Numbered from the stretch's first letter, positions 46,216 through 57,900 are shown. The stretch is 64,000 bases of DNA from Saprospiraceae bacterium (GCA_016714895.1 JADKBV010000011.1:930001-994000), one strand, 5' to 3'. Notes: generated by a model not told the origin, from the letters alone. Translations and numbers: made by a program.

Positions 46216-47142
46216 TTACAAGGTAATCCTATTGTCCGGAAGATATTTTTCTATAATGCTATCTTTGCTGGTAGTTATATATTCCAGAAAGGCACGGGCG
46301 ACAGGTGAATTTTTTTTACCTCCCGGCCATATGAGACTCCAGTTTGTTCTGATCGGCAATACTTTTATGGGAATGATTTCAAGCAAACCCAGTTTTAATT
46401 CTGTCCGTATGCCGATGACAGGCATGATTGAAATGCCCAACCCTGCCAGAATAGCTTGTTTGACCGCTTCATTGGAGGTTAATTCCATTTTTTTACTTAC
46501 TTTCAGTTCTGACTTCAGAATAAATTGTTCCATCGTATGTCTTGTTCCCGAACCTTTTTCACGAAAAATAATCGGATACTCTTCAAACACCTCCTGCCAG
46601 TTTCTTTTTTTAACCTGAAAATGACCTTTTTTGCCGACGAGATACAAGGTATTTTCCATTAAATCAATATGTTGAACCGGCATGTTTTCCGGTAAAATGG
46701 ATACCAAAGAAAAGTCCACTTCATTTTTTTCAAGACTTTTGAGAACGCGGATTTTGTTGGTCACATCCATTTCCAATTCCACTCCGGGATGATTTTGAAT
46801 AAAATCGGTGAGAAAATATGGCATGACATATTTTCCTGTGGAAACAACAGAGATTTTTAATCTTCCGGTCAACTGACCTTTGTAAGCCATGGTCTTAAAA
46901 TTGATTTCATAGACCTGATGAAGGATTTGTTCTGCGGAAATAGCTATTTCTTTTCCGAAATCTGTTACATAAAGTTTTCTTCCGACCACTTCTGTGAGTG
47001 GAATATCAAATTGATCCTGGAAATTTTTTAACTGAATCGATACGGCGGGCTGGGTCAGGTGTAACGCCTCCGAAGCCTTGGTAATACTGCCTGTTTGCAC
47101 TATTTTCAGGAAGATGTTGAGTTGATGTAAGGTATAGTTCAT
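46216..47142 (-). CDS. LysR-family regulator, CbbR-like
   Basis: A 308-residue protein. The HTH (LNIFLKIVQTGSITKASEALHLTQPAVSIQLKNFQDQF) is at ~5-60, and the effector domain begins near GRLKISVVSTGKYVMPYFL. The pattern PYFLTDFIQNHPGVELEMDV and IIFREKGSGTRHTMEQF resembles CbbR/CmpR-type regulators of carbon fixation and uptake. It is divergent from two small genes and an SbtA transporter, so it probably controls bicarbonate uptake. A -7 box (TATCTTTG on the - strand) lies at 47167-47174. Confidence 0.85.
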   Translation of the reverse strand: MNYTLHQLNIFLKIVQTGSITKASEALHLTQPAVSIQLKNFQDQFDIPLTEVVGRKLYVTDFGKEIAISAEQILHQVYEINFKTMAYKGQLTGRLKISVVSTGKYVMPYFLTDFIQNHPGVELEMDVTNKIRVLKSLEKNEVDFSLVSILPENMPVQHIDLMENTLYLVGKKGHFQVKKRNWQEVFEEYPIIFREKGSGTRHTMEQFILKSELKVSKKMELTSNEAVKQAILAGLGISIMPVIGIRTELKLGLLEIIPIKVLPIRTNWSLIWPGGKKNSPVARAFLEYITTSKDSIIEKYLPDNRITL

Positions 47143-47166
47143 AAATAAATTTTATAATATTCATTA

Positions 47167-47174
47167 CAAAGATA
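47167..47174 (-). promoter_or_regulatory. -7 promoter box of the LysR gene
   Basis: CAAAGATA on the + strand reads TATCTTTG on the - strand, 24 bases before the ATG. It lies in a 43-base divergent gap, so regulator binding there would affect both directions. Confidence 0.45.
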
Positions 47175-47185
47175 AATAAATCTAT

Positions 47186-47530
47186 ATGAAAAACTATAAC
47201 GAACTTTGCCCTGAAATTAAAAATATTATGAACACTTATCCGAATAATATAAAAAACCTTTCGTATTCCGAAGGAATAAAAATCAGGTCTTCAGTTAATA
47301 TTTTTTCCCATAAAAGAATATTCAGAAAATTAAGATCAGGACAATATCAGGAAATAAAATCGGAAGGGAAGTCTGTTTTGGCTTGTGTTGTTTTTGGTAT
47401 TTCAGTTCTCTTTTTGGGGATGTCGGTTTTTTGGAAACAATCCACTGAATCTGAACTTCTCGCAGCTGCTTCCATTTTATCGGCTATTTTTTGTATGACA
47501 TTATGTTTTTCCCACCAAAATAAATCTTAG
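47186..47530 (+). CDS. Small protein with two predicted membrane helices
   Basis: A 114-residue protein. About 65 soluble residues (YNELCPEIKNIMNTYPNNIK, basic stretch SHKRIFRKLRSGQYQEIK) precede two hydrophobic segments (SVLACVVFGISVLFLGMSVFW and ELLAAASILSAIFCMTLCF) separated by a short loop. The family is not recognised. It is divergent from LysR and followed by another small gene after four bases, so the two form an operon that probably answers to the LysR protein. Confidence 0.6.
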   Translation: MKNYNELCPEIKNIMNTYPNNIKNLSYSEGIKIRSSVNIFSHKRIFRKLRSGQYQEIKSEGKSVLACVVFGISVLFLGMSVFWKQSTESELLAAASILSAIFCMTLCFSHQNKS

Positions 47531-47534
47531 ACTT

Positions 47535-47858
47535 ATGAATTCTCCACAAAATTTTAGTTTAATCGACGGAATTTTTTCTGCTGAAGACGGAAAAGATATC
47601 CTTATGCATCTGCTGAATCACAAAATTCAGTTTCACCAACGAAAAAATATGTCTGCATACGAAAGAACGTGTGAAAATGACACACATTCTACCAAAAGAT
47701 TGGCAGAGTTGCACGAAGTAATAAGCAATCTATACCCCCTGTTAAGAACAGCCATCGAAGAGGGAAAATCCCTCAGAATTGAATCCCGGGTACATATCAG
47801 TATTATTGAAGAAGAGACCCACAAAAAAAGAGTTCCTGAACTCATGGAAGTAGCATGA
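47535..47858 (+). CDS. Hypothetical 107-aa helical protein
   Basis: A soluble, mostly helical protein: GIFSAEDGKDILMHLLNHKIQFHQRK, then STKRLAELHEVISNLYPLLRTAIEEGKS, and a final strand RIESRVHISIIE. Proteins with a similar I.HLLN.KIQFH motif occur in Bacteroidota, from memory, without known function. It does not look like the PII-type SbtB partner of SbtA: there is no T-loop pattern or ferredoxin-like strand order. It starts four bases after the two-helix gene. Confidence 0.6.
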   Translation: MNSPQNFSLIDGIFSAEDGKDILMHLLNHKIQFHQRKNMSAYERTCENDTHSTKRLAELHEVISNLYPLLRTAIEEGKSLRIESRVHISIIEEETHKKRVPELMEVA

Positions 47859-47955
47859 TCATGATGTCCGGAATCATTCGAAATGTTTTTTTAAGTGTTA
47901 TTTATTGATTGTAATATTTGTCGAAATCCATTCGATGTTTGACTTTTCAGATTCA

Positions 47956-48005
47956 GGGCGGGGGAGATTTTTCTTCGATTTTAAGTTTCTCCTGCCCGAA
48001 TTTTT
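47956..48005 (+). terminator. Possible terminator after the two small genes
   Basis: An imperfect stem, GGGCGGGGGAGA (47956-47967) against TCTCCTGCCC (47988-47997), followed by a short T-rich tail. A smaller palindrome TCGAA-ATCCA-TTCGA (47921-47935) lies upstream. Confidence 0.4.
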
Positions 48006-48111
48006 AATCTCCAATGCAGCGTAATGCATACATTAGTATCTGCTTCATTTTTCACACATTTTTTGTAACGGAAGTTCAGTATCTTCACATTAAAAGTATT
48101 TAACAAACCAT

Positions 48112-49074
48112 ATGGAAATCCAACTTTTATTGGAAAACCTGACCAATCCTGCCTTGTTGTTTTTTGTTTTGGGAATGTTTTCGGTATATGTAAAAAGCGA
48201 TCTTGAGATTCCCCGGAATTCTTCCAAATTTATTTCACTTTACCTTTTATTTTCTATCGGATTTAAAGGAGGACAGGCCCTCTCACATGAACAAATTTCT
48301 GCTGATGTTCTTTGGTTGATATTATTTGGCCTGGCAATTTCTGCGTGTATTCCGCTGTATATTTTTTTAATCACAAAAAAGAGATTTGGTGTTTTTAATG
48401 CAGGTGCATTGGCAGCGGCTTACGGTTCGGTAAGTGCTGTTACTTTTGTCACGGCAGTTTCATTTCTTGAAGTAAAACAAATACCTTTTCACGGTTATAT
48501 GGTTGCTATTATGGCTTTGATGGAATCACCGTCCATTATTGTCGGCTTGTTATTGGTCACCCTTTGTTCTGAATCTTCAGAACATAAAATGAGTCATAAA
48601 AAAGCTATTCACCATGCATTGACTAATGGTAGTGTACTTCTTATTCTGGGGAGTTTATTTATAGGATATCTGGTTACGGACAAGCAGGCAGAGGGAATCA
48701 AACCTTTTACTAATGACTTGTTTAAAGGTTTTTTGGCAATTTTTTTATTGGACCTGGGCATTATGACCGGTAAAAAATTGTTATCCCTATTTCGTTACGG
48801 TTGGTCGCCTTTGGTCCTTGCTATTATCATTCCTTTGTTCAACGGTTGTTTGATAGCGTTACTCAGCGGATACCTTACTGATGACATTTCAAACAGATTT
48901 TTATTTGCTATTCTGGCTGCGGGTGCTTCGTACATTGCTGTTCCTGCAGCAGTCAAAATTGCTTTGCCGGAAGCCAATCCCGGACTTTTTATCCCTATGG
49001 CACTGGGTATAACTTTCCCGGTCAATATAACTATTGGAATGCCGGTGTATTTTTATCTGGTAGAGACTTTTTAG
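48112..49074 (+). CDS. SbtA-type sodium-dependent bicarbonate transporter
   Basis: A 320-residue integral membrane protein with about ten hydrophobic segments. Family blocks are LTNPALLFFVLGMFSVYVKSDLEIP, LLFSIGFKGGQALS, AYGSVSAVTFVTAVSFLE, IMALMESPSIIVGLLL, FLLDLGIMTGKKL and LAAGASYIAVPAAVKIALPEANPG. SbtA takes up bicarbonate with sodium. In a heterotroph it would supply carboxylases. It follows the LysR/small-gene cluster; no PII-like sbtB is adjacent. Confidence 0.9.
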   Translation: MEIQLLLENLTNPALLFFVLGMFSVYVKSDLEIPRNSSKFISLYLLFSIGFKGGQALSHEQISADVLWLILFGLAISACIPLYIFLITKKRFGVFNAGALAAAYGSVSAVTFVTAVSFLEVKQIPFHGYMVAIMALMESPSIIVGLLLVTLCSESSEHKMSHKKAIHHALTNGSVLLILGSLFIGYLVTDKQAEGIKPFTNDLFKGFLAIFLLDLGIMTGKKLLSLFRYGWSPLVLAIIIPLFNGCLIALLSGYLTDDISNRFLFAILAAGASYIAVPAAVKIALPEANPGLFIPMALGITFPVNITIGMPVYFYLVETF

Positions 49075-49151
49075 AGATTCTTTGTCAACAAATAATTTTC
49101 TTTTGCACAAAAAAAACATTATTTACTGTTAACAGAATACTGTTTATGACC

Positions 49152-50201
49152 TTAAAAATGTTGCCATCCCTGACCTGTCAGTTCGTAGATGTTGCCACCT
49201 GTGGTATGCAGTTTTAATCCGTCGATTGCTTCCGTTATTTCACCGATAATAAATACATCAGGCATATATCTGATTTTTTCAATATCTTTTTCATCAATGG
49301 TAAATAACAATTCGTAATCTTCGCCACCATGTAATGCGCAGGTAATTGGGTCGAGCCTGAAATTGATTGCCGTCATTTCCGCGTCGGGATGAATCGGAAC
49401 TTTACCTTCCTCGATGAAGGCGCCAACGCCGGATGCTGTACAAATATGTTTGAGGTCACTGGCCAATCCGTCTGAAACGTCAATCATGGCCGTAGGTTTG
49501 ATTTGATATTTGTCAAAATATTCGATTGCTTCTTTTTGGGCTTCCGGTTTGAGTTGTCGTTCAATCAGGTATTGACTTTTGTCGAGTTCCGGTTGTACAC
49601 CGGGATGTTGCAGATAGATTTGTTTTTCTCTCTCCAGAACCTGTAGTCCCAGATAGGCTGCTCCCAGGTCTCCGGTGACACAGATTATATCGCCGGCTTT
49701 AGCGCCGTTGCGGTACACAAGATTTTCTTTTTTTGCCTGACCGATGGCTGTGATACTAAGGGTCATACCTTTGGGTGAAGAAGTGGTATCTCCACCGATA
49801 AGATCTACGTTGTACATATTGCAAGCCAAACGTATGCCTTCATACAGTTCTTCCACCGCCTGCAGGGTGTATTTGCTTGAAATGGCAATAGATACAGTAA
49901 TTTGACGGGGAATGGCGTTCATGGCGTAGATATCCGATACATTGACCACCACGGCTTTGTAACCCAAATGTTTTAACGGAGTGTACATCAGATCGAAGTG
50001 GATGCCTTCTACCAATAAATCAGTTGAAATTACCGTGGTTTCACCAAAATTTTCAATCACAGCAGCATCATCACCTACGCCTTTGAGGGTTGACTTTTGT
50101 ACCATTTTCAGGTCTTTTGTCAGGTGACGGATCAAACCGAATTCTCCTAATTGACTGATTTCCGTAGGTTTGTCCGTTTGCTGTGAAAACTGATCTTCCA
50201 T
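49152..50201 (-). CDS. thiL: Thiamine-monophosphate kinase
   Basis: A 349-residue protein of the AIR synthase/ThiL fold. The motifs are GVGDDAAVIENFGETTVISTDLLVEGIHFD (start of the ATP/Mg site), VNVSDIYAMNAIPRQ, LIGGDTTSSPKGMTLSITAIG, AMIDVSDGLASDLKHIC and LHGGEDYELLFTID. It phosphorylates thiamine monophosphate to the diphosphate. It begins nine bases after the purA stop, so it is in the same operon. Confidence 0.95.
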   Translation of the reverse strand: MEDQFSQQTDKPTEISQLGEFGLIRHLTKDLKMVQKSTLKGVGDDAAVIENFGETTVISTDLLVEGIHFDLMYTPLKHLGYKAVVVNVSDIYAMNAIPRQITVSIAISSKYTLQAVEELYEGIRLACNMYNVDLIGGDTTSSPKGMTLSITAIGQAKKENLVYRNGAKAGDIICVTGDLGAAYLGLQVLEREKQIYLQHPGVQPELDKSQYLIERQLKPEAQKEAIEYFDKYQIKPTAMIDVSDGLASDLKHICTASGVGAFIEEGKVPIHPDAEMTAINFRLDPITCALHGGEDYELLFTIDEKDIEKIRYMPDVFIIGEITEAIDGLKLHTTGGNIYELTGQGWQHF

Positions 50202-50210
50202 AAGTATTGA

Positions 50211-51479
50211 TTACAATAAAAACAATTTATGTCTTTCCGGACCGGTAGAAACCATTGAAATTTTGGTCTTGAGGTGTTGTTGCAAATGATCGACGTAATT
50301 GCGCGTTTTTAATGGAAGATCTCCAAAAGCGGTCACGTGGTCTACCGATTCATTCCATCCGCCATAGTTTACATATTGCGGAATAATATCCACACCTACC
50401 ATATCAAATGGTAACTCTTCACTGATCATGTTGTCGTAGTGATAATCCGTACATACACTGATCTGTTCAAAAGTATCCAAAACATCGAGTTTGGTGATCA
50501 CCACCTGAGTAACACCATTGAGCATAATTGTATATTTGAGCTGAGGGATATCTATCCATCCGCAACGTCTGGGTCTGCCTGTCGTCGCTCCGAATTCATG
50601 TCCTACGCTTCTGAGTTTTTCGCCGGTTTCGTCGTGCAGTTCGGTGGGAAATGGTCCGCTGCCTACACGGGTACAATAGGCTTTCGCAATGCCTATGACC
50701 TCTTTGATTTTATTGGGAGCAATGCCGAGACCTGAACATACACCTGCACTGATGGTATTGGAAGAAGTAACAAAAGGGTAGGTGCCGAAGTCAATGTCCA
50801 GCATAGAACCCTGAGCACCTTCTGCCAGAACTTTTTTTCCTTCATTCAAGGCAGCATTAATATAATATTCGCCATTGATGAGGCGTAACTTTCTGATAAT
50901 TTCGACGGATTCAAAAAAATCGGATTCCTGTTGTGCCAGGTCAAACTCCACTTCAGGGTACATTTTGAGGAGGCCGAGGTGTTTTTCTTTGAGGATATTG
51001 TATCTGTTTTCAAAATCCGGAAGGTGAATGTCGCCGATGCGCATGCCGTTTCTGCCTGTTTTGTCCATATAGGTCGGGCCTATACCTTTTAGGGTAGAAC
51101 CGATTTTAGCCGCTCCTTTGGCCGCTTCGGATGCTTTGTCCAGATAACGGTGAGTGGGCAGGATGATATGGGCTTTTCTGGCAATGAGAAGTCGGGATAA
51201 AAACTCGATACCAGACTTTTCCAGGGTATTCATCTCTTTGACAAAAGTAATCGGATCGAGTACGACCCCATTGCCTATGACATTGATGATATTTTCTCTG
51301 AAAATACCGGATGGAATGGTATGTAAAACATATTTATCACTGCCGATTTTGATGGTGTGCCCTGCATTGGGACCACCCTGAAAACGACAAACCAAATCGT
51401 ATTGGTCAGCGAGAAAGTCGACAATTTTTCCTTTGCCTTCATCGCCCCATTGAAGGCCTAATATAACATCTACAGACAT
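50211..51479 (-). CDS. purA: Adenylosuccinate synthetase
   Basis: A 422-residue enzyme. The N-terminal GTP loop VILGLQWGDEGKGKIVDFLA, then FQGGPNAGHTIKIG, GIGPTYMDKTGRNGMRIGD, AEGAQGSMLDIDFGTYPFVTSS and TTGRPRRCGWID identify PurA. It joins IMP and aspartate using GTP in AMP synthesis. It heads an operon with thiL. Confidence 0.97.
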   Translation of the reverse strand: MSVDVILGLQWGDEGKGKIVDFLADQYDLVCRFQGGPNAGHTIKIGSDKYVLHTIPSGIFRENIINVIGNGVVLDPITFVKEMNTLEKSGIEFLSRLLIARKAHIILPTHRYLDKASEAAKGAAKIGSTLKGIGPTYMDKTGRNGMRIGDIHLPDFENRYNILKEKHLGLLKMYPEVEFDLAQQESDFFESVEIIRKLRLINGEYYINAALNEGKKVLAEGAQGSMLDIDFGTYPFVTSSNTISAGVCSGLGIAPNKIKEVIGIAKAYCTRVGSGPFPTELHDETGEKLRSVGHEFGATTGRPRRCGWIDIPQLKYTIMLNGVTQVVITKLDVLDTFEQISVCTDYHYDNMISEELPFDMVGVDIIPQYVNYGGWNESVDHVTAFGDLPLKTRNYVDHLQQHLKTKISMVSTGPERHKLFLL

Positions 51480-51508
51480 GAAGATTGATTGAGTTCAGTT
51501 TGAAGCCG

Positions 51509-51516
51509 CAAAGGTA
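51509..51516 (-). promoter_or_regulatory. -7 promoter box of purA-thiL
   Basis: CAAAGGTA on the + strand reads TACCTTTG on the - strand, 30 bases before the purA ATG. Confidence 0.5.
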
Positions 51517-51519
51517 GTA

Positions 51520-51560
51520 AAGTCACAACGAATTAACGCTTAAAATGGGGATTAATTTAG
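51520..51560. repeat. Direct repeat, left copy, flanking the adhesin gene
   Basis: It begins AAGTCACAACGAATTA and ends GATTAATTTAG. The related copy at 59053-59091 begins AAGTCGCAACGAATTA and ends GATTAGTTTAG, in the same orientation. The other bases of the gap 51561-51849 are A+T-rich without a supported gene. Confidence 0.6.
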
Positions 51561-51849
51561 GCTCAGATGAAAAACAAAAAATAGTTCTGGTGAACATTTA
51601 CGTTGATTTAAATTACATGATTCATTTCCTGTAGTGATTCATTTCGCCTGCAATTGAATTCGTCTTTTTATGCTAATAGCTTTCATTTTTTAATTTTATA
51701 TCAAATTTTTTTTTTGAAAATTTATGAAAACAGCTTTCAAAATGAATAAAAGCTTTTGCATTTTTATGATATATTGAAGATTATAAAGAAAATAATCATT
51801 ATATTATGTTTTCAGGCAGCATAATGACCTATTTTAGAATCTTTTGTAA

Positions 51850-51857
51850 TATATTTG
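51850..51857 (+). promoter_or_regulatory. -7 promoter box of the adhesin gene
   Basis: TATATTTG. Transcription would begin near 51864, at an in-frame ATG (51865), which argues for the later ATG at 51937 as the true start. Confidence 0.5.
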
Positions 51858-51936
51858 TTTTTGAATGATATGTTTGCCGGAAAAAAATATAAGTCCGGCA
51901 AGAAACCCCAAAAAATTTGTTTTAATCAGACAAACA

Positions 51937-54900
51937 ATGAAAAAATATTTCTTCTTTTTTTTATTTCCCGCCATTGCTGTTTTGTTGGGAACAATTCAGG
52001 CTAAAACGCAGGATAATTTTTCCTGCCCGGATACCATTTATGTTTGTGAAGGATGGAATGAAATTTCTTTTCCGAATGTAAGTGTTTCTTCTCCATTGGC
52101 TGATTTTTACATTGTAAGTTCCAATCCTGCTGCATTAAATGTTTCGGTTACTAATAAAACCATTTCAGGTAATAAAGTGGTTTTTTACAGCAGTATTTAT
52201 GTTTTGTATCCGGGAAATACTACATTACAATATACTTTATATGGTTTCAGTGGAATTATATTATGCAGTGGTGTTGTGATCATCGAATCTGACAAATTGG
52301 ATTTTTTGGATGTCTGTACCTACCTTTCAGAAGATGAAATCATTTGTAACAGCAACCCTCAGAGCCAAAACACCACATATTCGTTTTGTGAAGGAGATAC
52401 CACTACCATTCAGATAACGAATGAAATAAACAGACTTGCACCGCCTTACCAAAAAATGAGTCCAAATCGTTGGAACAGCAGTCTGGGGAAAATTGTCTCT
52501 ATCAACGATTATTCTTTCAGGGTGGTGTGGGAAAAAGCGGGCGAGGAGTGTGTTCATTTTGCTACTTCCGGCTCGGGTGGCTGCCTGAGAAACATCTATT
52601 ATTCTGTATATGTAAAACCAAGAAAAAAAATCGACATCCATCATTCCGTGCCGGGTATTGATACGATTTGTACAGGACAAAACATAACGCTGGTTTCATC
52701 CAACATTCCGAAGGATAAAGTTTTGTGGAAAGTCAGCGACGGAAGGTCTTTTCACGGAAGTGAAATCGAACTTTCCTTTGATACACCAGGATCTTATGAA
52801 ATCATTGCAGATCTCAAAAGTGAAGATTTTATAGGACAAGAAGAACCATGTTTATGTTTCGAACCGGACACATTCAACGTTTTTGTCAATGGAGGGGATG
52901 TTTTTGATATTTTGTGTACCGGCCCTGTCTGCTCCGGAGATACTGCTATATATTACAGTTCGGAGTTATGTACTTCCTATCTTTGGAAGGTATCTTCCGG
53001 TGGCAACATTGTGGAAGGTGGTACATCAAAAGATGCTTATATAAAAGTTGCCTGGACAACAGGTGATCCCGGCATCGTTGATCTTGAATTGCCGGATTGT
53101 CCGGGTTATTGTAATAAAACGGCCCAAGCTATTATTCCTGTATTGTCACAAAATCTTGCCATAGCCGGAAAAGTCGAAGTTTGTGTTGATGATAAAGAAA
53201 TATATTCCATACAAAATATTCCCGGAACACAATACAAATGGTCAGTGATTTCCAATGGATTTATCGATTCTGAGGATGATTATTTTCCGAATCAAACGAG
53301 TGTCGAATGGCAATTTAACGGAAGCAGTCCACCGTTTTTCAGAAAAGGAACCGTAAAAGTGGAATATGAAAATTGTGCCCTGGGCTGTCAGGGAGAGTCA
53401 ACTCTTGAAGTTACCATCAAAAAACCATTTTATATTCTTCATGATGGTCTTGAAAAATGTATCGGATCTACTGCTGACTACGGGCATTTCAGTCAGTTGC
53501 AATGGACAGTGACCGATCCGGACGGCCAAAAAACTGTGACTGTTTCAAACATGATCACAGTATCTTATCTCAAAGCAGGTATTTACAAGGTTTTGGCAGA
53601 GGACATTTTTGATTATTATTGTACGTCGGAATATAGTTTTAATGTGTTGGTTGTCGCTCCACCTTCACGACCAACAGAAATCAGGGGAGATCTTGTATTT
53701 TGTTCCAACAGGGAGGCAAGTTATCAGGTCACCGCACCGGATGAAGGTATTTTGGTTCGTTGGACATTCATCGACGGAACGGATACCCTGATTCAAACCG
53801 GTGGGCCTAACATTAGTTATCTCTGGAAGTCGACGACAGGACCTTATCAGGTGAGCACAGCCTATATCCACGTTAATACAGGATGCGAAGGTCAGGCTAT
53901 TTCAACTGCAGTCTCAAACCGGTTTCAGATTACAGGAAACAACGTTGCGTGTAGGCTGGATACGTTGACATATTCGCTAACCCCTGTATCATCATTTTCC
54001 GTAAGGTGGTCAATAGTACCGCAAGATGCCGGCACCATTCTCCAACAAAATGCAAATCAGGTAATCGTCGTTTGGTATAAGCCAGGTATCCATTTTGTCC
54101 GGGTAGAAATGTGTACTTATATTGATAGTATTCAGACAGAAGTCACGGACTTTCCAAAACCGGTATTCACCTACGATAGTCTGGTGTGTAAAGGAAGTTT
54201 GGCAACCTTACAAATTGCGCTCTCAGCAGGAGAACGTTGTGTGTTGTCGGATCAAACTCAAACCTTAGAAATTACACAATCTCAAAGTATGATTCCTGCG
54301 GGAAAATATCAGCTTACGTTTATCAATCAGATCGGTTGCACCTTTGTAGACTCTGTTTTTATTCATGAATACGAACTTAAAAAACCGCCCATTTCTTCTC
54401 CGGAATTTTTCACGGTGTATTGTAATGTTATTCCTATTCCAATCACCATCAGAACCGAAGTTTTTACCGGTCTGATCACCTATCAATGGTTTAAAGACAA
54501 TGTTGCGATGCCTGGAGCACAAAACAACAGCATCATAACCAGTGATTTTGGGCAATATTTTGTGGAAATCACCGATGAAAACGGTTGTCGCAACCGTTCT
54601 GACATCTTTGAACTGATCAACGATTGCGGTGGAGGAGGTGGTGGTATCCCTGATGATTGTCAGGGTTGCGATCCGGTAAGTCTGAACAAGTTGTTCATTT
54701 CCTGTACCCATTTGGAAATTGGGGTGATTCCGCCTTTTACCAGCACAGAATTTATTTGGAAGGTTTATAAAAATTCATTAATCCACCAATCTACCGGTAG
54801 TTATTTGGATTATACATTTACGGAAGTAGGTGATTATTTGGTGACAGCCAGAGGAGATAATAATGAATATGGATATTTGATCATTACCATTCCGGTAATA

Positions 54901-57900
54901 TCCAAATTTGATTTTTCGAAAAGTATTTGTAAAGGCACTGAAGCTTTTTTTAATAATACTTCTGCATTTTTGTTTGACACTTTGTTATATCAGATGGCCT
55001 GGAATTTTGGTGATCCAATGGGTAGTCAGAATTTTTCAAATGATTTTCACGGAAGACATATTTACAACCAGCCGGGAAAATATACCATCACATTGACGAT
55101 TACCGATCCCAATGGATTTTGTGTGTCGGTTTTTACCGGCGAAACGGAAGTTATGGATGTAGAGAACATTCAAATTTTATCACCGGATGTACATTGTACT
55201 GACCATAGATCCATCCCGTTTGAAATCTCGCCTTCACAACCGGATATGGAAGTGTCCTGGGATTTTTCCGCAGCAGATCCGGGGATTTATACTGCAAAAG
55301 GCAATCCGGTTACCTTTACTTTTCCCGGGGCAGGACCTTACACGGTTTTAGCGATAACCAAAGATAAAAATGGTTGTAGCAGCCAAACCTCTAAAAATGT
55401 GGTTGTCGGCAAAAACCTGAAAACCAATGACATTCTCTGTAGTGTTAATATGCCAAAGTGTCCTGATGTTTTGGCGACACTTACCGCACCCAACAATCCG
55501 TTTTATTTATGGAATACCGGAAGTACTTCCAGAACGATAACCACCGCAGAAGCCGGAGTATATGCCGTGACGGTGTCCGATGTTTTTGGTTGTTCAGCGA
55601 TATTACCTTTTACGATTGAAAATAATCCTATTGACCATGTTGCCATACAGGGAAAACTTTTTGGTGACTACGGTGCTTATGATTTGTACAAAGATAGTAT
55701 GTCCGTTTGCCGGAATGATTTTTATTCATTATTTGTCCCTTATAATCAGTATTACAGATATAAATGGTCGGTTACCACAAGTCAGCTGGTTGAGATATAT
55801 TCCGGTAATCTGACAAGTCTTCCAAACGGAAGGCATCTGATTACTTTGGAAATTACCGATTTACAGACAGGTTGTAAAGTGACAACAGATCCTTTTATAT
55901 TACATATTCATGGTCTGCCTTCTACGCCAGATATTGTGGTTTTGGAAGGACCACTTTGCCACGACCAAAAAAATGTATTGGGTATCCTCGATCCAAATCC
56001 GGCTTACAGATATCAGTGGGGAGATGGTGTTACGGATACGTTGAGAACCATTTATGTGGCCGGAAATTATTTTGTCAGAACACTGGATACTTTTGGTTGT
56101 TTGTCGCCTTCAGATTACATTGATATCAGAAAATCTCCGGTTATGCCGGTTTGGCCTAACGGATGTTTTGAGGTTTGTTTTCCTTATGAATTGTGTGTGA
56201 CGTCCCGAAATAATGAAATTTATACCCTGATCAGAAATGAAACCGAAGCCACCGTGCTCACGGCTCCCTTTTCTAAAATAGTATTGACGCAACCCGGAAA
56301 TTATTTGCTTGAGGTCAGTCATAATACAGACCCGGGATGTAGTATTCGTACCAAAGAACTTGACCTGAGTCCCAAACCTATAGACCACAAGGTGTACGGA
56401 ACCGTCTTTTGGGACCGGAATGAAAATGATGTTTATGACGCAGCCACAGATTCTTTGCTTTCCGGCGCGGAAGTGACGGTAAATATAGGCAATACAATCG
56501 TTTTGCAAACGGTCACCGATTTTGCAGGAATCTACCGTTTTGATACTGTGACTTCAGGCTCTTTTAATGTGTTGGCTTCTGCATTTGTTAATGGAGTAAA
56601 ACTTACCAGTAGTCGTGAAAGGGATCTCGTTTTCAAATCGTGTATCGACAGTCTTGAAATGATGATACCGCTGCGATTGAGATGTGAACCCAAAATTGAT
56701 TATCAACGATTTACTTTTTGTTTTGGTGACAGTATCGAAATAGACGGTAAAACTTATACATCCACAACCAGAGATACCCTTCGTTTTTTGCTCGGGGGAT
56801 GGTGCGATTCAACCGTTGTCATTGAAGTATTTGAAATGCCGGATCCTGATGTGTTGGTTAAGACCAAGCCATCCTGTTTTGGTGAAACAAACGGCCAGGT
56901 TATCATAACCAATCAACAAAGTGATGTATTGTGGTATAGTAATGATGGTGGTAATACATTTTACCTCACAAACCTTGTTTGAAGGATTGCCTGTCGGAAT
57001 ACATACCATTATGGTGAGAGATACTTTCGGTTGCCGATACGAAAGACCTTTTGAAATAGCTGAAGTACCGTTCCGGGAAATATTATTGGCGGCTGACAAC
57101 ACATGCAAAAACGAATCTTCCGGTCAAATCACTGTTGTGAATGCGGATATTTCGACGATGGTATACAGGTTGAGTGGGAATACAAATTTTTCGACAGAAA
57201 TACACTTTGGTGGACTTGGTGCCGGATTATATGTTGTGGAAGCATTAGACACCTTTGGGTGCACTTATTTTCAAAACATTCAGATTGATGTTTTTGACAA
57301 TCCACTGCCGGATCTGACAACCGGGATAGACTGTAATACACAGGAAGGGGTATTGTTTATTTCAGGAGCGCCGGGATGTATTTACAGAATAGATAATAAC
57401 ACAAATTATACAGCGGATACTTTATGGTCCGGACTAACTTCCGGCAATCATTTTTTATATGTACAACATCAAAATGGATGTTTGGATACCATGACCTTCG
57501 ATATCAACCCGATTCAGGTTCCTGAGGTCGATTTGATTACTACGGCTACCTGTGCCGGGGTAGCTGAGGGTAGGGCAGAGATCGTACCATCAGATCCGGG
57601 ATTGAGCTTCCGTTTGGATACCATGCTGAATTATACTGGAGTCACCGAATATGAAGCTTTGGTTTTTGGTTGGTATACGTTATACATGATAGATGTTTTT
57701 GGTTGTGAATACGAAAAGACCTTTTTTATAGACAGCTTTCCGTCACCTGTGGTACAAACCACTATCGTTTCTTCATGTGAAGGAATTTCAGAAGGACAGA
57801 TCGAAATTTTGGGCAATGTCGAAGACTACAGATTTCTTCAGGAAAACCAATGGTCAGCAGTAGTTGAGCCATTGTCGCTTCCTTCCGGAACATATTCGAT

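Noticed and set aside
47535..47858. SbtB (PII-like) regulator next to SbtA
   Set aside because: The protein is mainly helical and lacks PII strand order and T-loop features.
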